Positions 48,432-60,690 are shown, counted from the stretch's first letter. The stretch: DNA of 64,000 bases from Saccharospirillum salsuginis (GCF_014651855.1 NZ_BMXR01000001.1:540631-604630); one strand, 5' to 3'. Made by a program: numbers and translations. Notes: a model not told the origin generated them from the letters alone.

Positions 48432-50378
48432 CTAAAAGGTCAGGGAATAGCCGGCTACAAATTGACGTCCCGGCAGGGGTTTTCGGCTGATGTCCATCGA
48501 GCGGTTGTCAAACGCATTGATCACGCTCACTTCGACGGTTTGCTGTAAAGATCGCCACTGCCAGAATCGCCTCAAGCCGATGTCGAACTCTGAACGTTGC
48601 GGTGCCTGGGTGGAGTTGGCGCGATCGTAGAAAAGCCCGTTTTCAAAGCGCCATTCGCCATGAAGTCGCCAGGGGTTCCAATCGGCCGTGATCCGGGACT
48701 GATGGGACCAGCGGTAATACCCGGGTGCCTGGTTTCCATCGTAGGAGACGACGGGCGATGTAATCAGGCTCGGCTGATAGGCGCCTTGCTGTGACAGGGT
48801 CCAACTGTGGATTCGCCATTTGAGATCCCATTCCACACCCTGATACTGAACCTGGCCGATATTGACGTAGCGTCCGACACCTTGTGAATCGTATACCGGT
48901 GCGATGTTGTCGAAGGCATAACGGTTATAGACCGTTAGTGCGCCTTCAAGATCGCTGCGCTGGTATTCAATCGAACCTTCCACCAATTGTCCGGTCTCGG
49001 GCACCAGCTCTTCGTTGCCTTGAAAATATCCCTGATCTCCATATCGCTCAAACAGCGACGGTTGCCGAAATGTCTGGCTGACATTGGCTTTCAGGGTCCA
49101 TTCATCGGTTAATTGATATCGAACCCCCAACAACCCACCCCATAATTGGGTATCGTCCAGATTGGACAGACTTCTCACCGTTCCTGTCAGGCTGAGACGG
49201 TCCGACATCAAAACCCATTCATCAGTCAAAGAGGTCAGCCAGGTCCATTCATCGTACTGATACCCACGATCAGTAATCTTGTCCTTAAAGCTCAGGTCTG
49301 CATGGGATGCTTCATTGACCAGGGTTGTGATGTGCGTCCCCCAGTACCAGGCACCCAAATGCTGCAAACGCTGATCGGTCATAGAGTCATAGCTGTCGTT
49401 TTGGTTCAGACCGATGATGGAAGCGGGGTCGTTCAGATGCCCTTCATGAGAGTTAGCCCGATACCGAATCGATTGATCCAGGCGGCCGTCCGCCATTCCA
49501 GTGGCCGACCACGCCAAACTGCCTCCCATTTTCCGTTCCCGGTAATAGGTATCCTGAACGTCATTGTTGTTCCAGGCGGGTAGCGATTTGGTCGACCATT
49601 GTCCATTGACGGCAGCCAGCCATTGATGATGGCCGACCTGTCGTGTCACATCGGCCGATGCCGAGTAACGTTCGTAATCGGCGTTGTTGCGACGCTGTTC
49701 GACATCATCTTCGGATACATCGGGCGTACCGGCATCGTAGAGAAACGGAAAGTCATTTTCGGCACTCAATGCCGACGCACGGATGTTCAGTCGAGCACCG
49801 CCCCATGTCCAATGGTGAGCGCCGCGCGCTTCACGCAAGCCGAAGCTGCCGAGCTTTACTCCCATTTGGGTTCGGGATCCATCCTGCGAGTCCTCGCGCG
49901 TGACAATGTTGATCACACCGCCCATGGCATCCTGAGAAAACTGAGGCGGGGCGGCGGTTCGGTAAATCTCGATGGATTCGACCTGATCCAGCGGAATCTG
50001 GCCCAGGTCCGCCGAACCGCCGCCCGAACCGGTCAGTAAAATACCATCGACAAAAACCAGGGATTGTTGTCCGGTCGCTCCGCGTACCGACAGTGTCGAG
50101 TAACTGCCCAACTCGCCGGTCGATTGAATCTGCACACCGGGCGTAATTTCCAAAACGTCGGCGACGCTGTGATGGTCGGCCTGAAAGGCATCACGCCCGA
50201 TGACGGTGACCTGACCGGTGGACAACTCGGGATAGGTTTGAAAGGCGGGAGGTAGGGTGTCTTCGACGAGAACGGGCGACAATACTGTTTCCGAACCCGT
50301 GTTCTCTTCGGCAAGAGAGACAACACTGGCAGCCAACAGGGATAACGGCAACAGCCTGAAACAAGGTCGATATCGCAT
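48432..50378 (-). CDS. btuB: TonB-dependent outer-membrane receptor, BtuB-like (cobalamin)
   Basis: The 648-residue product has a signal peptide (MRYRPCFRLLPLSLLAASVVSLA). A plug domain follows (VTVIGRDAFQADHHSVADVLEITPGVQI, LSVRGATGQQSLVFVDGI, IPLDQVESIEIYR, GGVINIVTR), then a long beta-barrel ending in the aromatic-type terminus FVAGYSLTF. The start is ATG 50378; the longer frame to 50444 would read through the riboswitch. The riboswitch upstream identifies the ligand class as cobalamin or a corrinoid. A divergent tonB gene lies beyond the riboswitch. Confidence 0.9.
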   Translation of the reverse strand: MRYRPCFRLLPLSLLAASVVSLAEENTGSETVLSPVLVEDTLPPAFQTYPELSTGQVTVIGRDAFQADHHSVADVLEITPGVQIQSTGELGSYSTLSVRGATGQQSLVFVDGILLTGSGGGSADLGQIPLDQVESIEIYRTAAPPQFSQDAMGGVINIVTREDSQDGSRTQMGVKLGSFGLREARGAHHWTWGGARLNIRASALSAENDFPFLYDAGTPDVSEDDVEQRRNNADYERYSASADVTRQVGHHQWLAAVNGQWSTKSLPAWNNNDVQDTYYRERKMGGSLAWSATGMADGRLDQSIRYRANSHEGHLNDPASIIGLNQNDSYDSMTDQRLQHLGAWYWGTHITTLVNEASHADLSFKDKITDRGYQYDEWTWLTSLTDEWVLMSDRLSLTGTVRSLSNLDDTQLWGGLLGVRYQLTDEWTLKANVSQTFRQPSLFERYGDQGYFQGNEELVPETGQLVEGSIEYQRSDLEGALTVYNRYAFDNIAPVYDSQGVGRYVNIGQVQYQGVEWDLKWRIHSWTLSQQGAYQPSLITSPVVSYDGNQAPGYYRWSHQSRITADWNPWRLHGEWRFENGLFYDRANSTQAPQRSEFDIGLRRFWQWRSLQQTVEVSVINAFDNRSMDISRKPLPGRQFVAGYSLTF

Positions 50379-50411
50379 TCGGAACAGCACCCACCGTGCA
50401 CAGCAAATTAC

Positions 50412-50605
50412 TTCAGGCCGGTATCCGGGCTGACAGAGGAGCAAGGACGTTGCTGAATACCGGTCCCCTTCCCGAGCCTTTGACTCAGTGGGTATTCGAC
50501 ACGGCTTCTCGGCCTATTAGGCCGCCTCTGATCACCGTTGCGGGGGCAGCATTGGACTGATCGGACTTACCCGAACCACCAATTTCCCGTTTAAACCTTG
50601 ACGGT
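50412..50605 (-). ncRNA. Cobalamin riboswitch
   Basis: On the minus strand the leader carries conserved blocks of the class: CTGCCCCCGCAACGGTGA, CCCACTGAG in place of the usual GCCACTG, CTCGGGAAGG and the 3' GTCAGCCCGGATACCGGCC. It begins about 230 bases and ends about 35 bases upstream of the btuB start. When adenosylcobalamin binds, receptor synthesis should fall. The boundaries are approximate. Confidence 0.93.
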
Positions 50606-50677
50606 CACCTGAACAGGCCGTACAACCTAATGAGTTTCACCGAGCGAGTCAAGCGGACCTCCCCGAATAAGGCCACC

Positions 50678-51559
<882 letters not shown>

Positions 51560-52588
51560 TCAGAACTCCGCCGGCACCAACCCCGGCTGCGCCACTTCGC
51601 TCACCAACACACTCAACTTGTGCCAGGGGTTGCCTTCGCGGCGTCCCTTGATGGTGGCGTCGATCTCGCCGCAGCGGATCAGGCAGCGTTGCCAGTGCGC
51701 GCCCGGTGCGCGCCTCAGGGCGGTTTGATAGGGCCCCTGCCGTTTGTCGAAGATGCGCAGCCGCTTGAATACACCGGCCAGGATCTGGCCTTGAGCCTGA
51801 GCTTCGGACAGTTGCACCAGGTGGCGCAGTTCCCGCGCCAGCACCCAAAGCACGATGGGTGCTTCGATGCCCTCGGCGGCGAGACCGGAGAGGACGCGCT
51901 GGCTGCGGGCCAGGTCGCCACTCAGGAAGGCGTCGGATAGATCGAAGATGTCGAAACGGGCGCTGTCGGCGACGGACTGGATAACGGTATCGAGACTGAT
52001 GGCGGTGTTGTCGCCTTCGTTCATCAACAACAGTTTGTCGATTTCCTGACGCGCGGCCAGGAGGTTGCCGTCGACCCGGTCGGCGAGCAAGGCCAGGGCA
52101 TCGTCGTCGATGGTCAAGCCCTGTTGTTGCAGGCGCTGGCGCAGCCAGGCGGGCAACTGATGGCGTTCGATCGGCCAGACCGGGACCCACCAACCGGCGT
52201 CGGTGACCTTGCCGAACCACTTGGCTTTGGACTGGGCCGCTTCGATGCGATCGGAAACGATCATCAGCAGGTTGTCCGGGTTGGCGGACTCGGCGTAGGC
52301 GACCAGGGTCTTGCGGCCTTCGTCGTTCAGCTTGCCGGGCAGGCGCAATTCGAGGATCTCCCGGTCGCCGAACAGGGACATCGACTGGTTGGCGTCGGTC
52401 AGCTGGTTCCAGTCGAACTGATTGTCGGCGTGGAACACCTGACGCTCCGAGATGCCGGCGTTACGGGCGGCGGCCCGCACCCGGTCGGCGGCTTCAAGCA
52501 CCAACAGGGGTTCGTCGCCGCTGATCCAGATGATGGACGGCAAACCCTGTGACAGTTGTTTATCCAATTGCTGCAGCGAGAGTTTCAT
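51560..52588 (-). CDS. holA: DNA polymerase III delta subunit (HolA)
   Basis: The 342-residue clamp-loader subunit shows the N-terminal family pattern LPSIIWISGDEPLLVLEAADRVRAAAR, LPGKLNDEGRKTLVAYAE and, in the second domain, NLLAARQEIDKLLLM. It opens the sliding clamp during replication. It overlaps the lptE stop by 4 bases (ATGA), so translation is coupled in the usual leuS-lptE-holA order. Confidence 0.93.
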   Translation of the reverse strand: MKLSLQQLDKQLSQGLPSIIWISGDEPLLVLEAADRVRAAARNAGISERQVFHADNQFDWNQLTDANQSMSLFGDREILELRLPGKLNDEGRKTLVAYAESANPDNLLMIVSDRIEAAQSKAKWFGKVTDAGWWVPVWPIERHQLPAWLRQRLQQQGLTIDDDALALLADRVDGNLLAARQEIDKLLLMNEGDNTAISLDTVIQSVADSARFDIFDLSDAFLSGDLARSQRVLSGLAAEGIEAPIVLWVLARELRHLVQLSEAQAQGQILAGVFKRLRIFDKRQGPYQTALRRAPGAHWQRCLIRCGEIDATIKGRREGNPWHKLSVLVSEVAQPGLVPAEF

Positions 52589-53238
52589 TCGGCCGGGGTG
52601 TCCTCGGGCGTGCGGTTCAGTTCTTCGTCGCTCAAGGCTTCGAGCTGGTCGAGAACGCGCAGGGCGATGCGGTTGCGCAGATAGCCGAAGCGCTCGGCGC
52701 GGGCCTCGTCCTCGTCGACTTCCGGGCTCAGTGACAAACGCGTTTCGACCCGGGTGCTGCGATAGGAGATCACCGACACGCCATAGGCGTTGACCAGACT
52801 CCAGGTGACTTCCAGGCCGAGTACGTTCGCATCGCTCAGTTCGACGTCACTGGTTTGCAGGCTGTGGACGCGCACCAGAGTGTCGGCCGGACGGGTACCG
52901 AGCACCAGACCATAGAGGGCGAAGGTGTCCCGCATGGTGTAGTAGAGATCTTCGGCATCCACGTCTTCCTGCCAGACCATCGGGCTGAGCCCTTCGGCGA
53001 AACTGAACTGGCCTTTCAACTGGTAGCCACAGCCGGCCAGCAAGCCGACGGCGACCATCAGGCTCCCAAGGCGCAGTAGCCAGAACCCGCACTGGCCACC
53101 GGGTTGATCCAGTCGGGTGGTGCGACACATCGCTCGCCATGAACCCTTCCCTGGGGGCTTGACGGCGCGCGTCCTGCGCGCCGACATCCCCGCCTGGATC
53201 AACCCGGCAGCCAGCGCTAACCTGTAACGCAGATTCAT
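52585..53238 (-). CDS. lptE: LPS-assembly lipoprotein LptE
   Basis: The mature part starts at the lipobox LLAGC-GYQLKGQFSFAEGL and runs about 145 residues with VRVHSLQTSDVELS and AYGVSVISYRSTRVETRLSL, an LptE/RlpB pattern. With LptD it inserts LPS in the outer membrane. The N-terminus is odd. The frame is open back to ATG 53238, 4 bases after the leuS stop, but the first 50 residues derive from an inserted inverted-repeat element (53085-53220). The working start may be ATG 53130 inside that element; ATG 53058 would give too short a signal. Confidence 0.82.
   Translation of the reverse strand: MNLRYRLALAAGLIQAGMSARRTRAVKPPGKGSWRAMCRTTRLDQPGGQCGFWLLRLGSLMVAVGLLAGCGYQLKGQFSFAEGLSPMVWQEDVDAEDLYYTMRDTFALYGLVLGTRPADTLVRVHSLQTSDVELSDANVLGLEVTWSLVNAYGVSVISYRSTRVETRLSLSPEVDEDEARAERFGYLRNRIALRVLDQLEALSDEELNRTPEDTPAE
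53085..53220. repeat. Inverted-repeat element, copy A (in the 5' part of lptE)
   Basis: Outer arms 53092-53112 and 53194-53214 (21 bases) are complementary at 19 positions. Inside is a core shared with copy B: CATGAACCC, a TGGGGGCTTGACGG block, and an inner hairpin GGCGCGC-GTCCT-GCGCGCC (53164-53182), then GACATCCCC. It lies between leuS and the LptE lipobox. Confidence 0.8.
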
Positions 53239-53242
53239 CCCG

Positions 53243-55825
<2,583 letters not shown>

Positions 55826-56014
55826 CGGTTTCCTGTTCGGTTGTGAGAGTGGTGAAAAGGTCACGGGTGCCGGGCGGAGCCCGGGTGACACAGGATAACC
55901 GACCGGCGACTGGATTTCGACTATCCTGCCAGGGCGTTGAATTTGAACGACTGCACCCAAAGCCTTGGGACAGAGGCGTAATTTGGATCCTGGGCTAAAT
56001 TCTATGGCGGCGGG

Positions 56015-56135
56015 AACCCGCACCGGCTGCCGGGTAGACCTATTCGGGGTCGCCATGAACCCGTCCATGGGGGCTTGACGGCCGCCGTCCTGGCGGCCGA
56101 CATCCCCGAATAGGTCTACCCGGCACCCGGCGCTG
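56015..56135. repeat. Inverted-repeat element, copy B (upstream of leuS)
   Basis: Outer arms 56029-56049 and 56104-56124 are perfectly complementary over 21 bases but differ in sequence from the arms of copy A. The core matches copy A (CATGAACCC, ATGGGGGCTTGACGG, GACATCCCC). The inner hairpin is GGCCGCC-GTCCT-GGCGGCC, with compensatory changes relative to copy A. Together with 56175-56209 it occupies most of the 439-base gap between leuS and the DJ-1 family gene. Confidence 0.85.
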
Positions 56136-56174
56136 GCCAACGGTGGCTTGGCGTCATTTCCTATTCCTGAATGA

Positions 56175-56209
56175 GTAGGTCGAATTAGCGCGTCAGCGCG
56201 TAATCTGAC
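56175..56209. repeat. Palindromic repeat (GTAGGTCGAATTAGCGC type)
   Basis: It shares the AATTAGCGCGTCAGCGCGTAAT core and GTAGGT start with 36352-36386, with a few changes in the outer arms (GTCGAA/CTGAC) that weaken pairing. It lies 55 bases upstream of the DJ-1 family gene. Confidence 0.65.
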
Positions 56210-56264
56210 AACCGGATACCGCTCCCGGTCATTGTATTCCGTTTCTTAACAATAGGAGGCTTCA

Positions 56265-56831
56265 ATGAAACGCGTACTCGTCCCCCTCGCCGATGGCTGC
56301 GAGGATCTGGAAGCCATCACCATTACCGATCTGCTGGTCCGTGCCGGAGCCGAGGTGGTTCGCGCCGGGTTGAAACCGGGCGAGGTGACCGCCGGTCGGG
56401 GTGCGCGGATGTTGCCGGATACGGTGTTGGAGTGTGTGAAGAACGATACCTTCGATATGATTGCGTTGCCCGGTGGCCGGCCGGGGGCGGATCATCTGGC
56501 GGAAAGCGCGGTGTTGCGGGATATGGTGAAGAATCAGTTTGAGGCCGGTCGCTGGGTGGCGGCGATCTGTGCGGCGCCGCGTGCGTTGGCGGCGGCCGGT
56601 GTGTTGGAGAACCGGACGGTGACGTGTTTTCCGTCGGCGCTGGATGGGTTGGCGCCGGCCAGTACGACGGTGACGGAGAATCCGATGGAGGTGGACGGGC
56701 ATCTGATTACGGCGAAGGGGCCGGGTGTGGCGATGGATTTCACACTGCTGCTGATCGAGACGTTGTGGAATAAGGCGCATCGCAAGGAGGTGGAGGGCCC
56801 GCTGCAGCGGCCGGGGATTGGCGGCCGGTAG
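56265..56831 (+). CDS. DJ-1/PfpI-family protein (YajL/ThiJ-like)
   Basis: The 188-residue cytoplasmic protein has the DJ-1 fold signature: acid residue in PLADGCEDLEA, FDMIALPGGRPGADHL, and the nucleophilic-elbow Cys in WVAAICAAPRALAAAGVL. TAGGAGG precedes the ATG. Family members act as chaperones, glyoxalases or are claimed to be protein/nucleotide deglycases. That claim is of interest here because other deglycation genes are present, but no direct link is visible. Confidence 0.9.
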   Translation: MKRVLVPLADGCEDLEAITITDLLVRAGAEVVRAGLKPGEVTAGRGARMLPDTVLECVKNDTFDMIALPGGRPGADHLAESAVLRDMVKNQFEAGRWVAAICAAPRALAAAGVLENRTVTCFPSALDGLAPASTTVTENPMEVDGHLITAKGPGVAMDFTLLLIETLWNKAHRKEVEGPLQRPGIGGR

Positions 56832-56885
56832 GCTCAGGCATTATAACGGTTGGTGATTCTATGCTATCAGCCCGCATTGGAACTC

Positions 56886-56972
56886 GTAGGGTGGGCATCG
56901 CCCACCATGAAAGGGAGGCCGACACGCACCATTCTTGGTGGGCAGCCGAAACGTCGGACCGACCCACCCTAC
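56886..56972. repeat. GTAGGGTGGG...CCCACCCTAC inverted-repeat element
   Basis: Ten-base ends GTAGGGTGGG (56886-56895) and CCCACCCTAC (56963-56972) are perfectly complementary and enclose inner short palindromes (GGGCATCGCCCACC; GGTGGGC). The ends match those of the 80-base array near 36 kb. It lies between convergent genes at 56831 and 57013. Confidence 0.75.
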
Positions 56973-57012
56973 CTGGGACTCGCGATGCCGACGAGCCCCG
57001 AGGGAATCTGCC

Positions 57013-57777
57013 CTACTGTAGGTAACCTGCGACGATGCGGTCGATACTGCCGTCGTTGTGCATGGCGGTGATGGTCTGGTTGAAGCGGTCGACGACGTCG
57101 GTGCCGACGGCGAATTTGCTGAACATCATGTATATGTCGGCTTCTTCGAGGGTGTAGGTGTAGATCAGTTGGTCGCCGCCGCGCTGTTCGCGGGCTTCCT
57201 TGAGGTTGGCGACGGCGGAGAAGGCGTCGGCGAAGAAGCCGTCGAAGATGCCGTCGAGCAGGGCGCCGGAGAGGTATTCTTCGCTCTTGGCGGCTTTGAG
57301 GCCGGGGGTGCCGGCGTCGATCAGTTCGTTGACCCAGGGGGCGTAGGAGTAGCCGGTGACGTAGCCGATGGTGAAGCCGCGGTCGAGCAGCGAGAGCAGG
57401 GTGTCGCGGTTCAGGTCGGAGATGCTGGCTTCCTTGACGGTGATCAGGCTGACCGGTTCGGTGCGGTAGGGTACGGAGAAGTGGGCGTATTCTTCGCGCT
57501 CGGGCGTTTTGGAGGCGCCGGGGGCGATGTCGATGCTGCCGGCGGCGACTTCCCAAAGGTGTTTTTTCCAGGCCAGTTTGTGCCAGAAGAGGTTGTAGCC
57601 GGCGCGTTCGGCGATGGCGTTCATTAGTTCGATGTCGAGCCCGGTGAGTTCGCCGGCGGTGTCACGGTATTGGTAGGGCAGCCAGTCTTCCCAGCCGATT
57701 CGCATCGATGGGTTCTCGGCCAGGGCGGCGGTACTTACGGTCAACAACAGAACCCATTTCAACACCCGGGATCGCAT
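57013..57777 (-). CDS. Periplasmic amino-acid-type binding protein (SBP_bac_3)
   Basis: The 254-residue product has a signal peptide (MRSRVLKWVLLLTVSTAALA, cleavage before ENPSM). The mature part has WLPYQYRDTAGELTGLDIELMNAIAERAGYNLFW, IDIAPGASKTPEREEYAHFSVPYRTE and TIGYVTGYSYAPW, typical of the family. ATG 57777 follows AGGAG; the longer frame lacks support. No permease or ATPase is adjacent, so it may be an orphan binding protein or a sensor. The D-cysteine desulfhydrase gene is divergent across 275 bases in which only weak promoter-like sequence is seen. Confidence 0.82.
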   Translation of the reverse strand: MRSRVLKWVLLLTVSTAALAENPSMRIGWEDWLPYQYRDTAGELTGLDIELMNAIAERAGYNLFWHKLAWKKHLWEVAAGSIDIAPGASKTPEREEYAHFSVPYRTEPVSLITVKEASISDLNRDTLLSLLDRGFTIGYVTGYSYAPWVNELIDAGTPGLKAAKSEEYLSGALLDGIFDGFFADAFSAVANLKEAREQRGGDQLIYTYTLEEADIYMMFSKFAVGTDVVDRFNQTITAMHNDGSIDRIVAGYLQ

Positions 57778-58052
57778 GGTGGGACATCTCCTCTGACAGT
57801 AGTGTGACCGTTTCGGAGGCGGTTCGGGCGCCCCGGGGTCACCGATCGACTTATTTTTAAGACGACGCATTCTGCCTGCATCGCTACCCAACCGGTAGCC
57901 GTTTCTCACTATTTATGTCGACCAGTTCTCAATTGAACTCCCTCAGCCGCGATATGCGCCGGTAAACCGTCGACGGCGGGCGGACACGCTTGCCCTGTTG
58001 GCGAAAATCCGACAGAGTTTCGTTAACGCTCGCAATATAGTTCGATAGTTAC

Positions 58053-59051
58053 ATGGCCATAGCTGATATTCCCCGTCTCTCTCTGGCGCATGCGCCGACA
58101 CCCATTGAGCGGATGGATCGCCTGGGTGAACAGGTGGGTACCCGGCATCTCTACATCAAACGCGATGACTGCACCGGTCTGGGGCTGGGCGGTAACAAGA
58201 CCCGCAAGCTGGAATACCTGATGGCGGATGCCCGGAATCAGGGCGCCACCGTGGTGCTGACGGTGGGCGGTCTGCAAAGTAATCACGCGCGCCAGACGGC
58301 CGCTGCGGCGGCCCGGCTGGGGCTGCAGTGCGAACTGGTGCTGGAACCGGTGGCCGGTACGCCCGAGTCCCTGTACGACCACAGCGGCAACGTGTTGCTG
58401 GATCATTTGTTCGGCGCCGCCGTCACGCGGGCCCAGGCCGGCGAGGATCTGGACGCGCTGCTGCAACAACGCGCCCAGGCGCACCGGGACGCGGGCGAGG
58501 TGCCCTATGTGGTGCCCGTCGGCGGTTCCAACGAGATCGGTTCGCTGGGGTATGTGCGCTGCATGGAGGAAATCGCCCAGTGGCAGTACGACGCCGATGT
58601 GGAATTCGACCGCATCGTGCTCGCCACCGGCAGTGCCGGTACCCAGGCCGGTTTGTTGGTTGGCGCCCGGCTGTATGACGTGAACGCGGAGATTCTCGGT
58701 TTTTGCGTCAGCCGCAGTACGGAAGACCAGCACACCCTGGTGCTGGATCTGACGCAGCGGCTGCATCAGTCCCTGGATCGTTCACCGCTGGATTACCGCG
58801 ATCGGGTCGTGACCGATGGCGGCTATGTCGGCCCGGGTTACGGGGTCGCCACCGATGGCATGCGCCAGGCGGTTCGGGTGGTGGCCGAACAGGAGGGGAT
58901 TTTGCTGGATCCGGTGTATACCGGGAAGGCGATGAATGGATTGATCGATTACTACCGGTTGGGAAAAATCAGCCCGGATGAGCGGGTGTTGTTTTTACAC
59001 ACCGGTGGGGCGCCGGCGTTGTTTGCGTATGAATCGGTATTGGTCGGGTAG
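58053..59051 (+). CDS. dcyD: PLP-dependent D-cysteine desulfhydrase / ACC-deaminase-like enzyme
   Basis: The 332-residue enzyme belongs to the fold type II PLP family. The PLP Lys is in GLGLGGNKTRKLEYL, followed by VGGLQSNHARQTAAAAARLG and the phosphate-binding VLATGSAGTQAG. The C-terminal YTGKAMNGLIDYYRLG and LFLHTGGAPALFAY are typical. Such enzymes release H2S, pyruvate and ammonia from D-cysteine, or deaminate ACC; the two cannot be separated safely by eye. The divergent binding protein could supply cystine-like substrates. Confidence 0.8.
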   Translation: MAIADIPRLSLAHAPTPIERMDRLGEQVGTRHLYIKRDDCTGLGLGGNKTRKLEYLMADARNQGATVVLTVGGLQSNHARQTAAAAARLGLQCELVLEPVAGTPESLYDHSGNVLLDHLFGAAVTRAQAGEDLDALLQQRAQAHRDAGEVPYVVPVGGSNEIGSLGYVRCMEEIAQWQYDADVEFDRIVLATGSAGTQAGLLVGARLYDVNAEILGFCVSRSTEDQHTLVLDLTQRLHQSLDRSPLDYRDRVVTDGGYVGPGYGVATDGMRQAVRVVAEQEGILLDPVYTGKAMNGLIDYYRLGKISPDERVLFLHTGGAPALFAYESVLVG

Positions 59052-59063
59052 GTCGGGTCGTTA

Positions 59064-59087
59064 ATGGTGGGCAGTGCCCACCCTACT
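59064..59087. repeat. Short GTAGGGTGGG-type palindrome between convergent genes
   Basis: ATGGTGGGCAGTGCCCACCC followed by TAC is a member of the same repeat group. It fills the 39-base gap between the convergent dcyD and fructosamine-kinase genes and may act as a bidirectional terminator. Confidence 0.6.
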
Positions 59088-59090
59088 TAT

Positions 59091-59864
59091 TCAGGATGCT
59101 GAGCCAAATCTACGGATACCCTCCGCCACCTGGCCGTGGTACATCCCACCGAACAGATTCAGGTGGTTCAGCCAGTGGTACAGGTTGTACAACTCTACCC
59201 GTTCGCTGAACCCGGCCGGTAATGGGTTCACGGACTCATAGGCTTGGTAAAACCGCTTATCGAACCCACCGAACGCGTGCGTCATGGCCAGGTCCGCCTC
59301 GGGCCAGCCCTGGTAGCTCGCCGGGTCGATTAGAACCGGGCGTTTCCGCTCGTCGAACATCAGGTTCCCCGACCACAAGTCACCGTGAAGCAGAGCCGGT
59401 TCCTGCTCCGGCACCCAGTCCCGCAAGCGCTCGGCGATGCGCTCCAATTGCGTGACCTCGTGCCGGTCGACCAGACCGGCGTCGCGGGCCCGACGGATTT
59501 GCGGTCCGTAGCGCTGCTCGCGGTAGAACCGGAAACCGTCCCGCTGGCAGCGGTTATCCTGGTGGGAATCGCCGCAGTAAGTATCGCAGTGAAAACCGAA
59601 CTCATCCCGTGAGTGCCGATGCAACCGCGCCAGCGCCTCGCCGGCGGCCTCCCAGGCCGCGGCGTCGGGACGACCGGATTCGATGTACTCCATTACAATG
59701 CTCCGGTCGGTTACGTCGATGACCTCCGGTATCCGAAAATCGCTGTCCGCGAGCGCACTCAGCCCCGCCGCCTCGGCTTCGAAGAAACCGGCCGGTGCGG
59801 TGTGGTTGGTCTTTTGAAGTGCCTTGCGCCCGTCCGGCAAGGTCAATGTCTGGGTTGAATTCAT
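59091..59864 (-). CDS. Fructosamine kinase family protein (FN3K/YniA-like)
   Basis: The 257-residue protein has the aminoglycoside-phosphotransferase-like fold: Lys in ALQKTNHTAPAGFFEAEAAGL, catalytic loop ALLHGDLWSGNLMF, metal-binding VLIDPASYQGWPEADLAM, and the family end YNLYHWLNHLNLFGGMYHGQV. FN3K-type kinases phosphorylate sugar amines on proteins or small molecules so they break down. It starts at ATG 59864 and is about 30 residues shorter at the N-terminus than E. coli YniA. It may complement the frl locus at the other end of the window. Confidence 0.87.
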   Translation of the reverse strand: MNSTQTLTLPDGRKALQKTNHTAPAGFFEAEAAGLSALADSDFRIPEVIDVTDRSIVMEYIESGRPDAAAWEAAGEALARLHRHSRDEFGFHCDTYCGDSHQDNRCQRDGFRFYREQRYGPQIRRARDAGLVDRHEVTQLERIAERLRDWVPEQEPALLHGDLWSGNLMFDERKRPVLIDPASYQGWPEADLAMTHAFGGFDKRFYQAYESVNPLPAGFSERVELYNLYHWLNHLNLFGGMYHGQVAEGIRRFGSAS

Positions 59865-59925
59865 AACAGGTTGGGCCGACACGCCCCGGAACGGTCGGCG
59901 GACCGTCGCGGGGCCTCCTTGAAGA

Positions 59926-60690
59926 TCAATGCCCCAGAATCTGACTGAGGAAGAGTTTGGTCCGGTCGTTCTTCGGATTGTCGAAGAATTCATTCGGCTC
60001 GTTCTGCTCGATGATCTGACCGGCGTCCATGAAGATCACGCGGTCGGCGACCAGTTTGGCAAAGCCCATCTCGTGCGTCACGCACAACATGGTCATGCCC
60101 TCTTCGGCCAGTTCGACCATGACATCGAGCACTTCCTTGATCATTTCCGGGTCGAGTGCCGAGGTCGGTTCGTCGAACAACATGACCTTGGGGTTCATGC
60201 ACAGGGAGCGGGCAATGGCGACACGCTGTTGCTGGCCGCCGGAGAGTTGGCCCGGATATTTCTGCGCCTGCTCGGCGATTTTGACCCGTTCCAGGTACTT
60301 CATCGCCGTTTCCTCGGCTTCCCTCTTCGGATGTTTGAGCACGAACATCGGCGCCAGTGTCAGGTTCTGGATCACCGTCAGGTGCGGGAACAGATTGAAG
60401 TGCTGGAACACCATGCCGACATCCTTGCGGATCACTTCGATGTTCTTGACGTTGTCGGTCAGCTCGACACCGTTGACGATGACGTTGCCCTGCTGGTGTT
60501 CCTCCAGTCGGTTGAAACAGCGGATCATGGTCGATTTGCCGGACCCGGAAGGCCCGCAAATCACGATGCGTTCGCCCTGTTTCACGTCCAGGTTGATGTC
60601 GCGCAGGACGTGAAAGTCGCCGAACCATTTGTTCATGTTGGTGACCTGGATCACCGATTCACGGTCGGACAGTCGGTTTTGTTCACTCAT
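59926..60690 (-). CDS. aapP: General L-amino-acid ABC transporter ATP-binding subunit (AapP)
   Basis: The 254-residue ATPase has Walker [10 protein letters not shown], the signature [15 protein letters not shown] and Walker [14 protein letters not shown], and ends with the family FLSQILGH. It is last in the order binding protein-permease-permease-ATPase and energises amino-acid import. It starts 15 bases after the aapM stop. Confidence 0.93.
   Translation of the reverse strand: MSEQNRLSDRESVIQVTNMNKWFGDFHVLRDINLDVKQGERIVICGPSGSGKSTMIRCFNRLEEHQQGNVIVNGVELTDNVKNIEVIRKDVGMVFQHFNLFPHLTVIQNLTLAPMFVLKHPKREAEETAMKYLERVKIAEQAQKYPGQLSGGQQQRVAIARSLCMNPKVMLFDEPTSALDPEMIKEVLDVMVELAEEGMTMLCVTHEMGFAKLVADRVIFMDAGQIIEQNEPNEFFDNPKNDRTKLFLSQILGH

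Noticed and set aside
50379..50444. N-terminal extension of the BtuB-like receptor
   Set aside because: These codons overlap the 3' part of the cobalamin riboswitch, and a normal signal peptide starts at 50378.
55826..56140. N-terminal extension of LeuS
   Set aside because: The open frame runs through repeat copy B; LeuS families begin at the MDATYSP position, which has its own ribosome-binding site.
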